Assembly (NCBI GenBank): GCA_027056825.1
Contig: JALUJS010000709.1
Location: 1 to 6,243, forward strand
Origin: Candidatus Krumholzibacteriia bacterium
GTDB taxonomy: Bacteria; Krumholzibacteriota; Krumholzibacteriia; LZORAL124-64-63
Length of the DNA: 6,243 nt
Direction: 5' to 3'
The notes under the pieces were generated by a model that saw only the letters and a list, made by a program, of their open reading frames with translations, was not told the origin of the DNA and ran no database searches. Positions 1-5,942 of the stretch are shown here, in pieces. Positions within the stretch are counted from its first letter, which is position 1. Every line of letters starts with the position of its first letter. The position numbers and the translations under genes are program-made.

Positions 1-799
1 AGCCGATCCCCGCCTCCAGGGGAGTGATGTCCTCGCCCAGCTCGTGGCCGTAGAGGCAGTAGCACACCTCGAAGCGCAGGGTGTCCCGGGCGCCCAGGCC
101 GATGGGTTCGACGCCCAGGTCCCGGCCCGCGGCCAGGAGCTCCTCCCAGACCGCCAGGGCGTCGGCGCCGAGAAGGTACAGTTCATAGCCGTGCTCGCCC
201 GTATAGCCGGTGCGCGAGACGATCCAGCGGCCGTGGGCGCCGTCCATGGTGAAGGCCGCGTAGAACTCCAGCCCGCCCAGGTCGTCCAGGTGTCCGGCCA
301 GACCCTCGAGGCGGCGCATCAGCTCGGCGCTGTCGGGCCCCTGCACGGCGACCAGGGCGGTGGCGTCGGAAACGTCCTCCATGGTCACGCCGGAGTCCGG
401 CAGATGATCCCGCATCCAGGCGGCGATCTTGTCGTGGTTGGCGGCGTTGCACACCACCATCCACTCCTGGTCGCCCAGACGGTAGACGAGCATGTCGTCC
501 AGGACGCCGCCGTCGGGCCGGCACATGGCGGTGTAGACCACCTTGCCCGCGGGCATGCCGGCGACGCGGTTGGTGACCAGTCCGTCCAACCACGCCTCCG
601 CTTGCGGGCCGGTGACCAGGATCTCGCCCATGTGCGTGATGTCGAAGAGCCCCACCCGCTCCCGGACGGCCTGGTGCTCGGCCAGGACGCCCTTGTACTG
701 GACGGGCATCTCGTAGCCGGCGAACGGCACCATGCGGGCGCCGTGCTCCCGGTGCCAGGCGGTCAGGGGGGTGGTCTTGAGGTCGGATGAAGCTGCCAC
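1..799 (-). CDS. gcvT: Aminomethyltransferase, glycine cleavage T protein (5' part; cut by left edge)
   Basis: GcvT takes the aminomethyl group carried on lipoyl-GcvH and, with tetrahydrofolate, makes 5,10-methylene-THF and ammonia in the cytoplasmic glycine cleavage system. The 266 visible residues align by eye with the family throughout: an N-terminal AxMVPFAGYEMPVQY block, GLFDITHMGE (about residues 50-59), GGVLDDMLVY (about 97-106, containing the conserved Asp of the folate site), VVCNAANHDK, VSRTGYTGEHGYELY and GLGARDTLRFE. About 100 C-terminal residues of a usual length near 365 lie beyond the window. The GTG start at 797-799 is chosen because an AGGAGAGG Shine-Dalgarno sits 5 nt upstream and no in-frame ATG precedes it. 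uvrA ends 147 bp upstream on the same strand. No glycine riboswitch and no clear promoter is seen in that gap, so readthrough from uvrA is possible. Other gcv genes, if linked, would be outside the window. Confidence 0.95.
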   Translation of the reverse strand, partial: MAASSDLKTTPLTAWHREHGARMVPFAGYEMPVQYKGVLAEHQAVRERVGLFDITHMGEILVTGPQAEAWLDGLVTNRVAGMPAGKVVYTAMCRPDGGVLDDMLVYRLGDQEWMVVCNAANHDKIAAWMRDHLPDSGVTMEDVSDATALVAVQGPDSAELMRRLEGLAGHLDDLGGLEFYAAFTMDGAHGRWIVSRTGYTGEHGYELYLLGADALAVWEELLAAGRDLGVEPIGLGARDTLRFEVCYCLYGHELGEDITPLEAGIG

Positions 800-804
800 G
801 GAAA

Positions 805-812
805 CCTCTCCT
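805..812 (-). promoter_or_regulatory. Ribosome binding site of gcvT
   Basis: On the minus strand these bases read AGGAGAGG, followed by 5 nt and the GTG codon at 797-799. This strong Shine-Dalgarno decides the start of gcvT, because no ATG is available in frame near it. Confidence 0.75.
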
Positions 813-946
813 GCAGGCGCGCCGGGGCGCGGATATCCGATTCGCGGCCGCGCCGGAGGACCCCGGGCGCCGACGGCGTCAAGGTAATCCGGGCGCGGGC
901 GATTTCCAAGGGTTGAATGGCCCTTCCGCGGGGCGCCACGCGCCGC

Positions 947-3805
947 TCAGAAGGTCCCCGTGAAATATTCCCGCAGCATCGCCCCGGTGTACGAGGCTGC
1001 GGTGGCCATGATGTCCGCCACGCTGCCGGCGGCCACCAGGCGCCCTCCGCCGGCCCCGCCCTCGGGGCCCAGGTCGATGACGTGGTCGGCCCGGCGGATC
1101 ACCTCGGGGTGGTGCTCGATGACGATGACGGAATTGCCCCGCTCCAGCAACCGGCCCAGGACGCCAAGCAGCCGGTCCACGTCCGTCATGTGCAGGCCGG
1201 TGGTGGGTTCGTCGAGAATGTACAGGGTGTGCCGCGTCCCCTGGCGGGACAGCTCCTTGACCAGTTTGATGCGCTGGGCCTCCCCTCCGGAGAGGGTGCC
1301 CGCGGACTGGCCCAGGTGCAGGTAACCCAGCCCCACCCCGGACATGACCTCCAGGATCTTGCGGCAGGCCGGGATGTTCTCCAGCAGTTCCAGCGCCTCG
1401 TCCACGGTCATCTCCAGCAGGGCGGCGATGTCCACGCCCTTGAAGCGGACCTCCAGGGTCTCGCGGTCGAAACGCCGGCCGCCGCACTCGCTGCACAGGA
1501 CATCAACGTCCGGCAGGAAGTCCATGGTCAGGCGGCGCACCCCGGCGCCCTCGCAGACCGGGCAGCGGCCCCCGCTGGTGTTGAAGCTGAAGCGGCCGCC
1601 GTCGTAGCCGCGCAGGCGCGCCAGGGGGGTCTGGGCGTAGAGGCGGCGGATGTGGTTGTAGAGCCCCGTGTAGGTGGCCGGGGTGGAGCGGGCCGAACGG
1701 CCGATGGGTTTCTGGTCCACCATCACCACCCCGTGCAGGGCCTCGTGGCCTTCCAGGGAGTCGAAGGGCTCCGGACGGCGCAGGGCGCGGTGCTTCATGG
1801 CCGCCAGGGCGCGGTACAGGGTGTCGTTGACGGCCGTGCTCTTGCCCGACCCGCTGACCCCGGTGACCACCGTCAGGCAGCCCAGGGGGATCTCCAGGTC
1901 GATGTTCCCGAGGTTGCGACCGCGCAGCCCGCGCATCACCAGGCGGGGGCCGTCGCTGGCGCCGCCGGTCAAGGGGTCCGGACCGCCCAGCCCCACCCGG
2001 CCGGCGAGGTAATCCCCCGTGGGGTTCCCCTCCACCGCGGCCACCTCGGCGGGCGCGCCCTGGGCCATGATGCGTCCGCCGTGGTCCCCCGCCCCCGGCC
2101 CGAGATCCAGCAGGTGATCGGCCGCCAGCATCACGTCCCGGTCATGCTCCACCACCACCACCGAATTGCCGCGGTCGCGCAGGGCCCGCAGGGTCTCGAT
2201 GAGGCGTCCGATATCCCGGTGATGCAGCCCCACGCTGGGCTCGTCCAGGATGTAGAGCACTCCCGTCAGCTGGGAACCCACCTGCGTGGCCAGGCGCACG
2301 CGCTGCCCCTCGCCGCCCGAGAGCGTGGACACCGGCCGGTCCAGGGACAGGTAGCTTACCCCCACCTGCAGCAGGAATCGCATGCGGTGGCGGATCTGTT
2401 CCAGGATGGGCCGGGACACGGCCTGGTCCCGGCGGCCGGTGAATTCCAGGTGTTCCACCCACTCGGCGAAGGCCTCAAGGTCCAGGGCGGCCGCCTTGCC
2501 GATGTGCAGCCCCCCGAAGGTGACGGCCAGGGCCTCCGGCCGCAGGCGGTAGCCGTCGCAGGCCGGGCAGACCGTGCGCGTCATGAGCCGCTCCAGCGAG
2601 CCGCGGATCTTCTCGGACTTGGTCTCGCGGTGCCGCCGGATCAGCTCGGGCACCATGCCCTGCCAATCCCGCAGGAAGGCGTTGTAGTGGGGATGCTCGC
2701 GCAGCTCGGCGCGCAGGTCGTCGTCCAGGCCGTGCAGCAGGGCGCCGCGGACCCGGTCGGGCAGTTCGCCGAAGGGGGTTTTCAGGTCGAACCCCATGGC
2801 GTCGGCGAGGGCCTCGATCTGCACGTACAGCCAGCTTGTCTCCTTGCCCTTGAGGAACTCGATGGCCCCACTCCCGATGCCCAGGGAAGGGTCCGGCACC
2901 AGGGCTTCGGCCTCAATGGTGCGCAGGTGGCCCAGGCCGTTGCACTCGGGGCAGGAACCGGCAGGGGAATTGAAGGAGAACAGGCGCGGCTCCGGCGCCG
3001 CGAACCCGCGGCCGCAACCGGGGCAGGATGCGCCGCTGCTGTAGCGCGTTTCCTGCTCGCCGGCCCGCACGATGACGGTTCCCTGTCCCAGTTCCGCGGC
3101 GCGCTCCAGGCTCTCGGTCAGCCTCCCGCCCAGGTCCGGCCGCGCCCGCATGCCGTCGACCACCACGCTGATGTCGTGGACCTTGTGCCTTTCCAGGCGG
3201 ATGTCCTCGTCCAGGTCCCGCAGCTCGCCGTCGATCAGCACCCGCAGGAAGCCCTGTCCGCGCAGATCCTCCAGCAGCTTGCGGTGCTCCCCCTTGCGGC
3301 CCAGCACCACCGGCGCCAGCAGGAAGATGCGGGTGCCCTCGGGCAGCGCCGCGATCTCGTCGCGGATATCGGCCAGGGCGCGGCCGCCCACGGGGATGCC
3401 GCAGTCCGGGCAGTTCACGGTGCCGCAGCGGGCGTACAGCAGGCGCAGGAAGCTGAAGATCTCCGTGACGGTGCCCACGGTGGAGCGGGGACTGGATCCC
3501 AGCCCCTTCTGCTCGATGGCCAGGGCGGGCGAAAGCCCCTCGATGTGGTCGACGTCGGGTTTGGCAAGCTGGTCGAGGAACTGGTGGGCGTAGCTGGACA
3601 GGCTCTCGATGTAGCGCCGCTGGCCTTCGGCGTAGAGGGTGTCGAAGGCCAGCGAACTCTTGCCCGAACCGCTCGGCCCGGTGACCACCACCAGGCTGCG
3701 CCGCGGCAGGGTGACGTCGATGTTCTTGAGGTTGTGGACCCGGACGCCGCGCATGACGATGTCCGGGCTGCCGACCGCCGGTTGCAGGTTCACCGTTGGG
3801 CCCAT
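947..3805 (-). CDS. uvrA: Excinuclease ABC subunit A (UvrA), full length, 952 aa
   Basis: UvrA is the damage-sensing ATPase of nucleotide excision repair. It works as a dimer that loads UvrB at DNA lesions. Both ABC modules are intact. Module I has Walker A GPSGSGKSS (residues 43-51), signature LSGGEGQR (495-502) and Walker B LYILDEPS (517-524). Module II has Walker A GVSGSGKST (649-657), LSGGEAQR (838-845) and LYILDEPTTG (861-870). CxxC pairs at 261/264 with 285/288 and at 748/751 with 771/774 match the two classical zinc fingers. Further pairs at 132/135 and 413/416 fit the third zinc module of UvrA structures. Residues about 140-250 (LLAPVVLGRKGEH, IDGELRDL) correspond to the UvrB-binding domain, so this is a UvrA1-type protein and not the UvrB-independent UvrA2 class. 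The ATG lies one base after the isomerase stop and has no clear Shine-Dalgarno, suggesting translational coupling. The N terminus carries about 14 residues more than typical UvrA; Met18 is an alternative start. Confidence 0.97.
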   Translation of the reverse strand: MGPTVNLQPAVGSPDIVMRGVRVHNLKNIDVTLPRRSLVVVTGPSGSGKSSLAFDTLYAEGQRRYIESLSSYAHQFLDQLAKPDVDHIEGLSPALAIEQKGLGSSPRSTVGTVTEIFSFLRLLYARCGTVNCPDCGIPVGGRALADIRDEIAALPEGTRIFLLAPVVLGRKGEHRKLLEDLRGQGFLRVLIDGELRDLDEDIRLERHKVHDISVVVDGMRARPDLGGRLTESLERAAELGQGTVIVRAGEQETRYSSGASCPGCGRGFAAPEPRLFSFNSPAGSCPECNGLGHLRTIEAEALVPDPSLGIGSGAIEFLKGKETSWLYVQIEALADAMGFDLKTPFGELPDRVRGALLHGLDDDLRAELREHPHYNAFLRDWQGMVPELIRRHRETKSEKIRGSLERLMTRTVCPACDGYRLRPEALAVTFGGLHIGKAAALDLEAFAEWVEHLEFTGRRDQAVSRPILEQIRHRMRFLLQVGVSYLSLDRPVSTLSGGEGQRVRLATQVGSQLTGVLYILDEPSVGLHHRDIGRLIETLRALRDRGNSVVVVEHDRDVMLAADHLLDLGPGAGDHGGRIMAQGAPAEVAAVEGNPTGDYLAGRVGLGGPDPLTGGASDGPRLVMRGLRGRNLGNIDLEIPLGCLTVVTGVSGSGKSTAVNDTLYRALAAMKHRALRRPEPFDSLEGHEALHGVVMVDQKPIGRSARSTPATYTGLYNHIRRLYAQTPLARLRGYDGGRFSFNTSGGRCPVCEGAGVRRLTMDFLPDVDVLCSECGGRRFDRETLEVRFKGVDIAALLEMTVDEALELLENIPACRKILEVMSGVGLGYLHLGQSAGTLSGGEAQRIKLVKELSRQGTRHTLYILDEPTTGLHMTDVDRLLGVLGRLLERGNSVIVIEHHPEVIRRADHVIDLGPEGGAGGGRLVAAGSVADIMATAASYTGAMLREYFTGTF

Positions 3806-3806
3806 G

Positions 3807-4556
3807 TCACGGCTGGTGCCGGTACTCGGGCGCCAGCTCGCTCCAGGCCGCGGCCTCGTCGGCAGTCATGTCGCCCTCCCCCTCGAACACGTCCATGCCG
3901 GTGATGTGCACCGGATCCTTCGGATGGTCCCGGCCGGCGGCGGGATCCAGTTCGGCGCCGACGATGGTGTCGGCCACGTCCATACCCGTGACCACGTGCC
4001 CGAACACCGTGTACTGGCGGTCCAGCTGGGGAGCGTCGGCCACGCAGATGAAGAACTGGCTGCCGGCCGAATCGGGGTTGCGGCTGCGGGCCATGCTCAG
4101 GGTCCCGCGCGAGTGCGTCACCCCGTTGAACTCCGCCTTGAGGTTGGCCTGACCCTCCAGCCCACCGTAACCGCGGGCGTCGAGGATGGCGTTGACCTTC
4201 TCCACCTGGGACCAGGCCTCGTCATCCAGGACGTCCTTGAGGGTCGGCCCGCCCATGCCGTCGTTGCGGGGGTCCTCGTCCTTGGTGTTGGGATCGCCGC
4301 CCTGGATCATGAAGCCGGGGATGACGCGGTGGAAGTAGGTCCCGTTGTAGAAGCCCGTGGTGGCCAGGTGGACGAAGTTGTCCACGTGGTGGGGCGCCAG
4401 GTCCGGATACAGGACCAGCAGGATGTTGCCCGCGTCGGTGTGCATGCGGACGAACAGGGGGGCGTCGGCGGCCCGGGCCGAACCGACAGGCCCGGCGGCC
4501 AGGACGAGAAGCACGGCCAGGGCGGCCAGGACGGCGGCGAAGCGTGAACGGTGCAT
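3807..4556 (-). CDS. Exported cyclophilin-type peptidyl-prolyl cis-trans isomerase, 249 aa
   Basis: The enzyme catalyses cis-trans isomerisation of Xaa-Pro bonds and is probably a periplasmic folding helper. Residues 1-29 form a Sec signal peptide: a basic MHRSR, a hydrophobic Ala/Leu/Val core, then a likely signal peptidase I site after ARA. There is no lipobox Cys. The cyclophilin core follows: FHRVIPGFMIQGGDP (75-89) supplies the catalytic Arg77 plus Phe82 and Gln85, and GSQFFICVAD (165-174) supplies Phe169. The position equal to cyclophilin A Trp121 is Gln177, so poor cyclosporin binding is expected. An unusual stretch of about 35 extra residues lies between GGP (102-104) and LKAEFN (139-144). 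An in-frame open frame extends 34 codons upstream to 4658, but it has no ribosome site and would bury the signal peptide. The start at 4554-4556 has GGAGG 4 nt upstream. uvrA begins one base after the stop. Confidence 0.94.
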   Translation of the reverse strand: MHRSRFAAVLAALAVLLVLAAGPVGSARAADAPLFVRMHTDAGNILLVLYPDLAPHHVDNFVHLATTGFYNGTYFHRVIPGFMIQGGDPNTKDEDPRNDGMGGPTLKDVLDDEAWSQVEKVNAILDARGYGGLEGQANLKAEFNGVTHSRGTLSMARSRNPDSAGSQFFICVADAPQLDRQYTVFGHVVTGMDVADTIVGAELDPAAGRDHPKDPVHITGMDVFEGEGDMTADEAAAWSELAPEYRHQP

Positions 4557-4560
4557 GATG

Positions 4561-4565
4561 CCTCC
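4561..4565 (-). promoter_or_regulatory. Ribosome binding site of the cyclophilin gene
   Basis: The minus strand reads GGAGG here, 4 nt before the ATG at 4554-4556. It supports the internal start that places the signal peptide at the N terminus, against the longer open frame beginning at 4658. Confidence 0.7.
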
Positions 4566-4606
4566 GGATGAGCGGCGGCGGGGAATCCCGGCGCCGGATG
4601 AAGGGT

Positions 4607-4635
4607 TTGCCAGAACGTGACCCGGCACATAGTAT
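4607..4635 (+). promoter_or_regulatory. Predicted sigma70-type promoter for the cysteine desulfurase-like gene
   Basis: On the plus strand TTGCCA (4607-4612) is followed after exactly 17 bp by TAGTAT (4630-4635; 4 of 6 match to the -10 consensus). The start site would fall near 4642, leaving a leader of about 54 nt before GTG 4696. The -10 hexamer shares five bases with the -10 of the divergent promoter, so polymerase could occupy only one of the two at a time. Prediction only. Confidence 0.5.
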
Positions 4636-4658
4636 GGCCGGACGCGCCCCCGTGGCAA
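4629..4658 (-). promoter_or_regulatory. Predicted sigma70-type promoter for the cyclophilin-uvrA unit
   Basis: On the minus strand TTGCCA (4653-4658; 5 of 6 match to the -35 consensus) is followed after 18 bp by TACTAT (4629-4634; 4 of 6 match to the -10 consensus). Transcription would start near 4622 and give a leader of about 65 nt before the cyclophilin ATG. It is one of the few AT-rich spots in the spacer. The -10 box overlaps that of the plus-strand promoter. This is prediction from sequence only. Confidence 0.5.
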
Positions 4659-4685
4659 GGCGGGAACCCCGGACCGGCACCCTGT

Positions 4686-4691
4686 GGAGGG
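4686..4691 (+). promoter_or_regulatory. Ribosome binding site of the cysteine desulfurase-like gene
   Basis: GGAGGG lies 4 nt before GTG 4696. The same bases fall inside the first codons of the longer frame starting at GTG 4684, which itself has no purine-rich site upstream, so the later GTG is preferred. Confidence 0.75.
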
Positions 4692-4695
4692 CCCC

Positions 4696-5853
4696 GTGAT
4701 CTACTGCGATAACGCAGCCACCAGTTTCCCCAAGCCCCCGGCCGTGGCCGAGGCCATGGCCGGGCACCTGCGCGCCGAGGCCGTCAACCCCGGCCGCTCC
4801 GGCTACGACCTGGCCCTGCAGGCGGCCGCCCGCATCGACGCCCTCCGCGCCCGCCTGGGCGATCTCTTCGGCAACCCGGCCCGGGACCCCAACCGCACCA
4901 TCCTGGCCTCCGGCGCCACCGCGGCCCTGAACCTCGCCATCGCCGGGCTGTGCCCCGACGGCGGTCACGTGGTTACCGAGGCCACCGCCCACAACTCGGT
5001 GCTGCGCCCACTGGAGGCGCTGCGCAGGGCGGGCCGGCTGGAATACGACGTGGCCCCCTGCGACGGCCTGGGCCGGGTGGATCCGGACGACCTGGCGCGG
5101 CTCATCCGGCCGGCGACCAGGCTGATGGTGCTGAACCACGCCTCCAACGTCACCGGCGCGGTCCAGGACCTGGCCGCAGTGGGCCGCCTGTGCCGCGAGC
5201 ATGACCTGCTGCTGGTGGTGGACGCCGCCCAGACCGCGGGCGTCATCCCCATCGACATGGCCGCCGCCCTGGTCGACGCCGTGGCCTTCACCGGCCACAA
5301 GGGTCTCCTGGGGCCCACCGGCACCGGGGGACTGGTCCTGGGCCCGCGGGTGGAGCCCCGGCCCGTCCGGTGGGGCGGGACCGGCGTGCGCTCGGCCAGC
5401 CTGGAGCAGCCCGCAGCCCTACCCTACCGCCTGGAAGCCGGCACCCTCAACGCCACCGGGTGCGCGGGCCTGGCCGCCGGCCTGGACTGGCTGGAACAAC
5501 GGGGAGCGGCCGCGCTGGCGGCCGCGGAAAGGGAGCTGGCCGCCGCATTCCGGGCCGGGTGCGCGGACATCCCCGGGGTGCGGACCATCGGCGCAGCCGG
5601 CGTGGCGAACGCGCCCGTGGCCGCGGCCGTGATCTCGGTGACCGTGGACGGCCAGGACCCGGCTAAGGTCGGCGCCCTGCTGGATGTGGAGTGGGACATC
5701 GCCGTCCGCACCGGCCTGCACTGCGCGCCGCTGGTCCACGCATACCTGGGCACGGCCCCGGCGGGCACCGTCCGTTTCAGCTTCGGCCCCTTCAACACCC
5801 CGGAGCAGATTCCCCGCCTGCTGGAGGCCCTGCGGGCCATCGCCGGCGCCTGA
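4696..5853 (+). CDS. Cysteine desulfurase family protein (class V aminotransferase fold, PLP), 385 aa
   Basis: This is a PLP enzyme of the NifS/SufS superfamily, closest by motif to the cysteine desulfurase-like subgroup beginning MIYxDNAATSxPKP. Such enzymes take sulfur from cysteine as an enzyme persulfide; the physiological acceptor of this subgroup is unclear. Visible landmarks are ASGATAALNLAI (phosphate-binding area), TEATAHNS with His99 expected to stack on PLP, NHASNVTG, VVDAAQTAG with Asp176 and Gln179, and AFTGHKGLLGPTGTGGL with Lys202 as the PLP Schiff-base lysine. RTGLHCAP carries Cys343, the likely persulfide cysteine. Length and architecture are complete. The GTG at 4696 gives the usual family N terminus and has GGAGGG just upstream; GTG 4684 would add four residues. 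No scaffold, sulfur acceptor or other isc/suf gene adjoins it. A selenocysteine lyase or other cysteine lyase role cannot be excluded. Confidence 0.92.
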   Translation: MIYCDNAATSFPKPPAVAEAMAGHLRAEAVNPGRSGYDLALQAAARIDALRARLGDLFGNPARDPNRTILASGATAALNLAIAGLCPDGGHVVTEATAHNSVLRPLEALRRAGRLEYDVAPCDGLGRVDPDDLARLIRPATRLMVLNHASNVTGAVQDLAAVGRLCREHDLLLVVDAAQTAGVIPIDMAAALVDAVAFTGHKGLLGPTGTGGLVLGPRVEPRPVRWGGTGVRSASLEQPAALPYRLEAGTLNATGCAGLAAGLDWLEQRGAAALAAAERELAAAFRAGCADIPGVRTIGAAGVANAPVAAAVISVTVDGQDPAKVGALLDVEWDIAVRTGLHCAPLVHAYLGTAPAGTVRFSFGPFNTPEQIPRLLEALRAIAGA

Positions 5854-5880
5854 TCCGCGCCATACGCCCGACTCCGCCCG

Positions 5881-5912
5881 GAAAAAGACGGGCCGGGATC
5901 ACTCCCGGCCCG
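5881..5912 (-). terminator. Intrinsic terminator of the OmpA/MotB-like gene
   Basis: A perfect 10-bp inverted repeat (5889-5898 with 5903-5912, arms CGGGCCGGGA and TCCCGGCCCG, 4-nt loop) begins about 30 nt after the minus-strand stop codon. Read on the minus strand, it is followed by TCTTTTTC, a proper U-tract. On the plus strand nothing T-rich follows the stem, so it should end the OmpA/MotB-like transcript well and the cysteine desulfurase-like transcript poorly, if at all. Confidence 0.85.
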
Positions 5913-5914
5913 CG

Positions 5915-5928
5915 GCGTAATGTTACGC
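5915..5928. repeat. Short inverted repeat GCGTAA-TG-TTACGC in the convergent spacer
   Basis: A perfect 6-bp inverted repeat around a 2-bp centre lies between the terminator hairpin and the stop codon of the OmpA/MotB-like gene. It could be a small stem (5 bp with a 4-nt loop) or a protein-binding dyad. No T-run follows on either strand, so it is not a terminator by itself. Confidence 0.4.
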
Positions 5929-5942
5929 TTCGTGCGTGCGGC

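Noticed and set aside
44..790. A 248-codon plus-strand open frame opposite gcvT
   Set aside because: It is antisense to clear GcvT motifs and has no recognisable domain.
810..851. A cluster of rare-cutter palindromes (CCTGCAGG, GGCGCGCC, GATATC, GCGGCCGC) resembling a cloning polylinker
   Set aside because: GCGGCCGC also occurs several more times in this window (for example near 1592, 2487, 3004 and 5519) and GGCGCGCC again near 2052, so such sites are common at this base composition. The flanking genes look native and no vector sequence is seen.
800..946. Glycine riboswitch, promoter or terminator in the uvrA-gcvT gap
   Set aside because: No glycine aptamer core motifs are seen. A TTGACG occurs on the minus strand but has no -10 at a usable distance. 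A 5-bp stem (932-944) lies just after the uvrA stop but has no T-run. None is strong enough to list as a feature.
917..3904. A 995-codon open frame on the plus strand, antisense to uvrA and running into the cyclophilin gene
   Set aside because: It mirrors a certain UvrA gene. Its translation is a low-complexity Ala/Gly/His/Gln/Val mix with no domain, and long antisense frames without stops are expected at about 70% G+C. No ribosome site supports it.
4684..4695. GTG at 4684 as the start of the cysteine desulfurase-like gene
   Set aside because: It has no ribosome site and would include the GGAGGG that serves the GTG at 4696. The family N terminus matches the later start.
4222..5298. A 358-codon open frame on the minus strand across the cysteine desulfurase-like gene, the divergent spacer and the start of the cyclophilin gene
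   Set aside because: It overlaps two well-supported genes and the promoter region, and its product is compositionally biased. It is a shadow of the coding strands.
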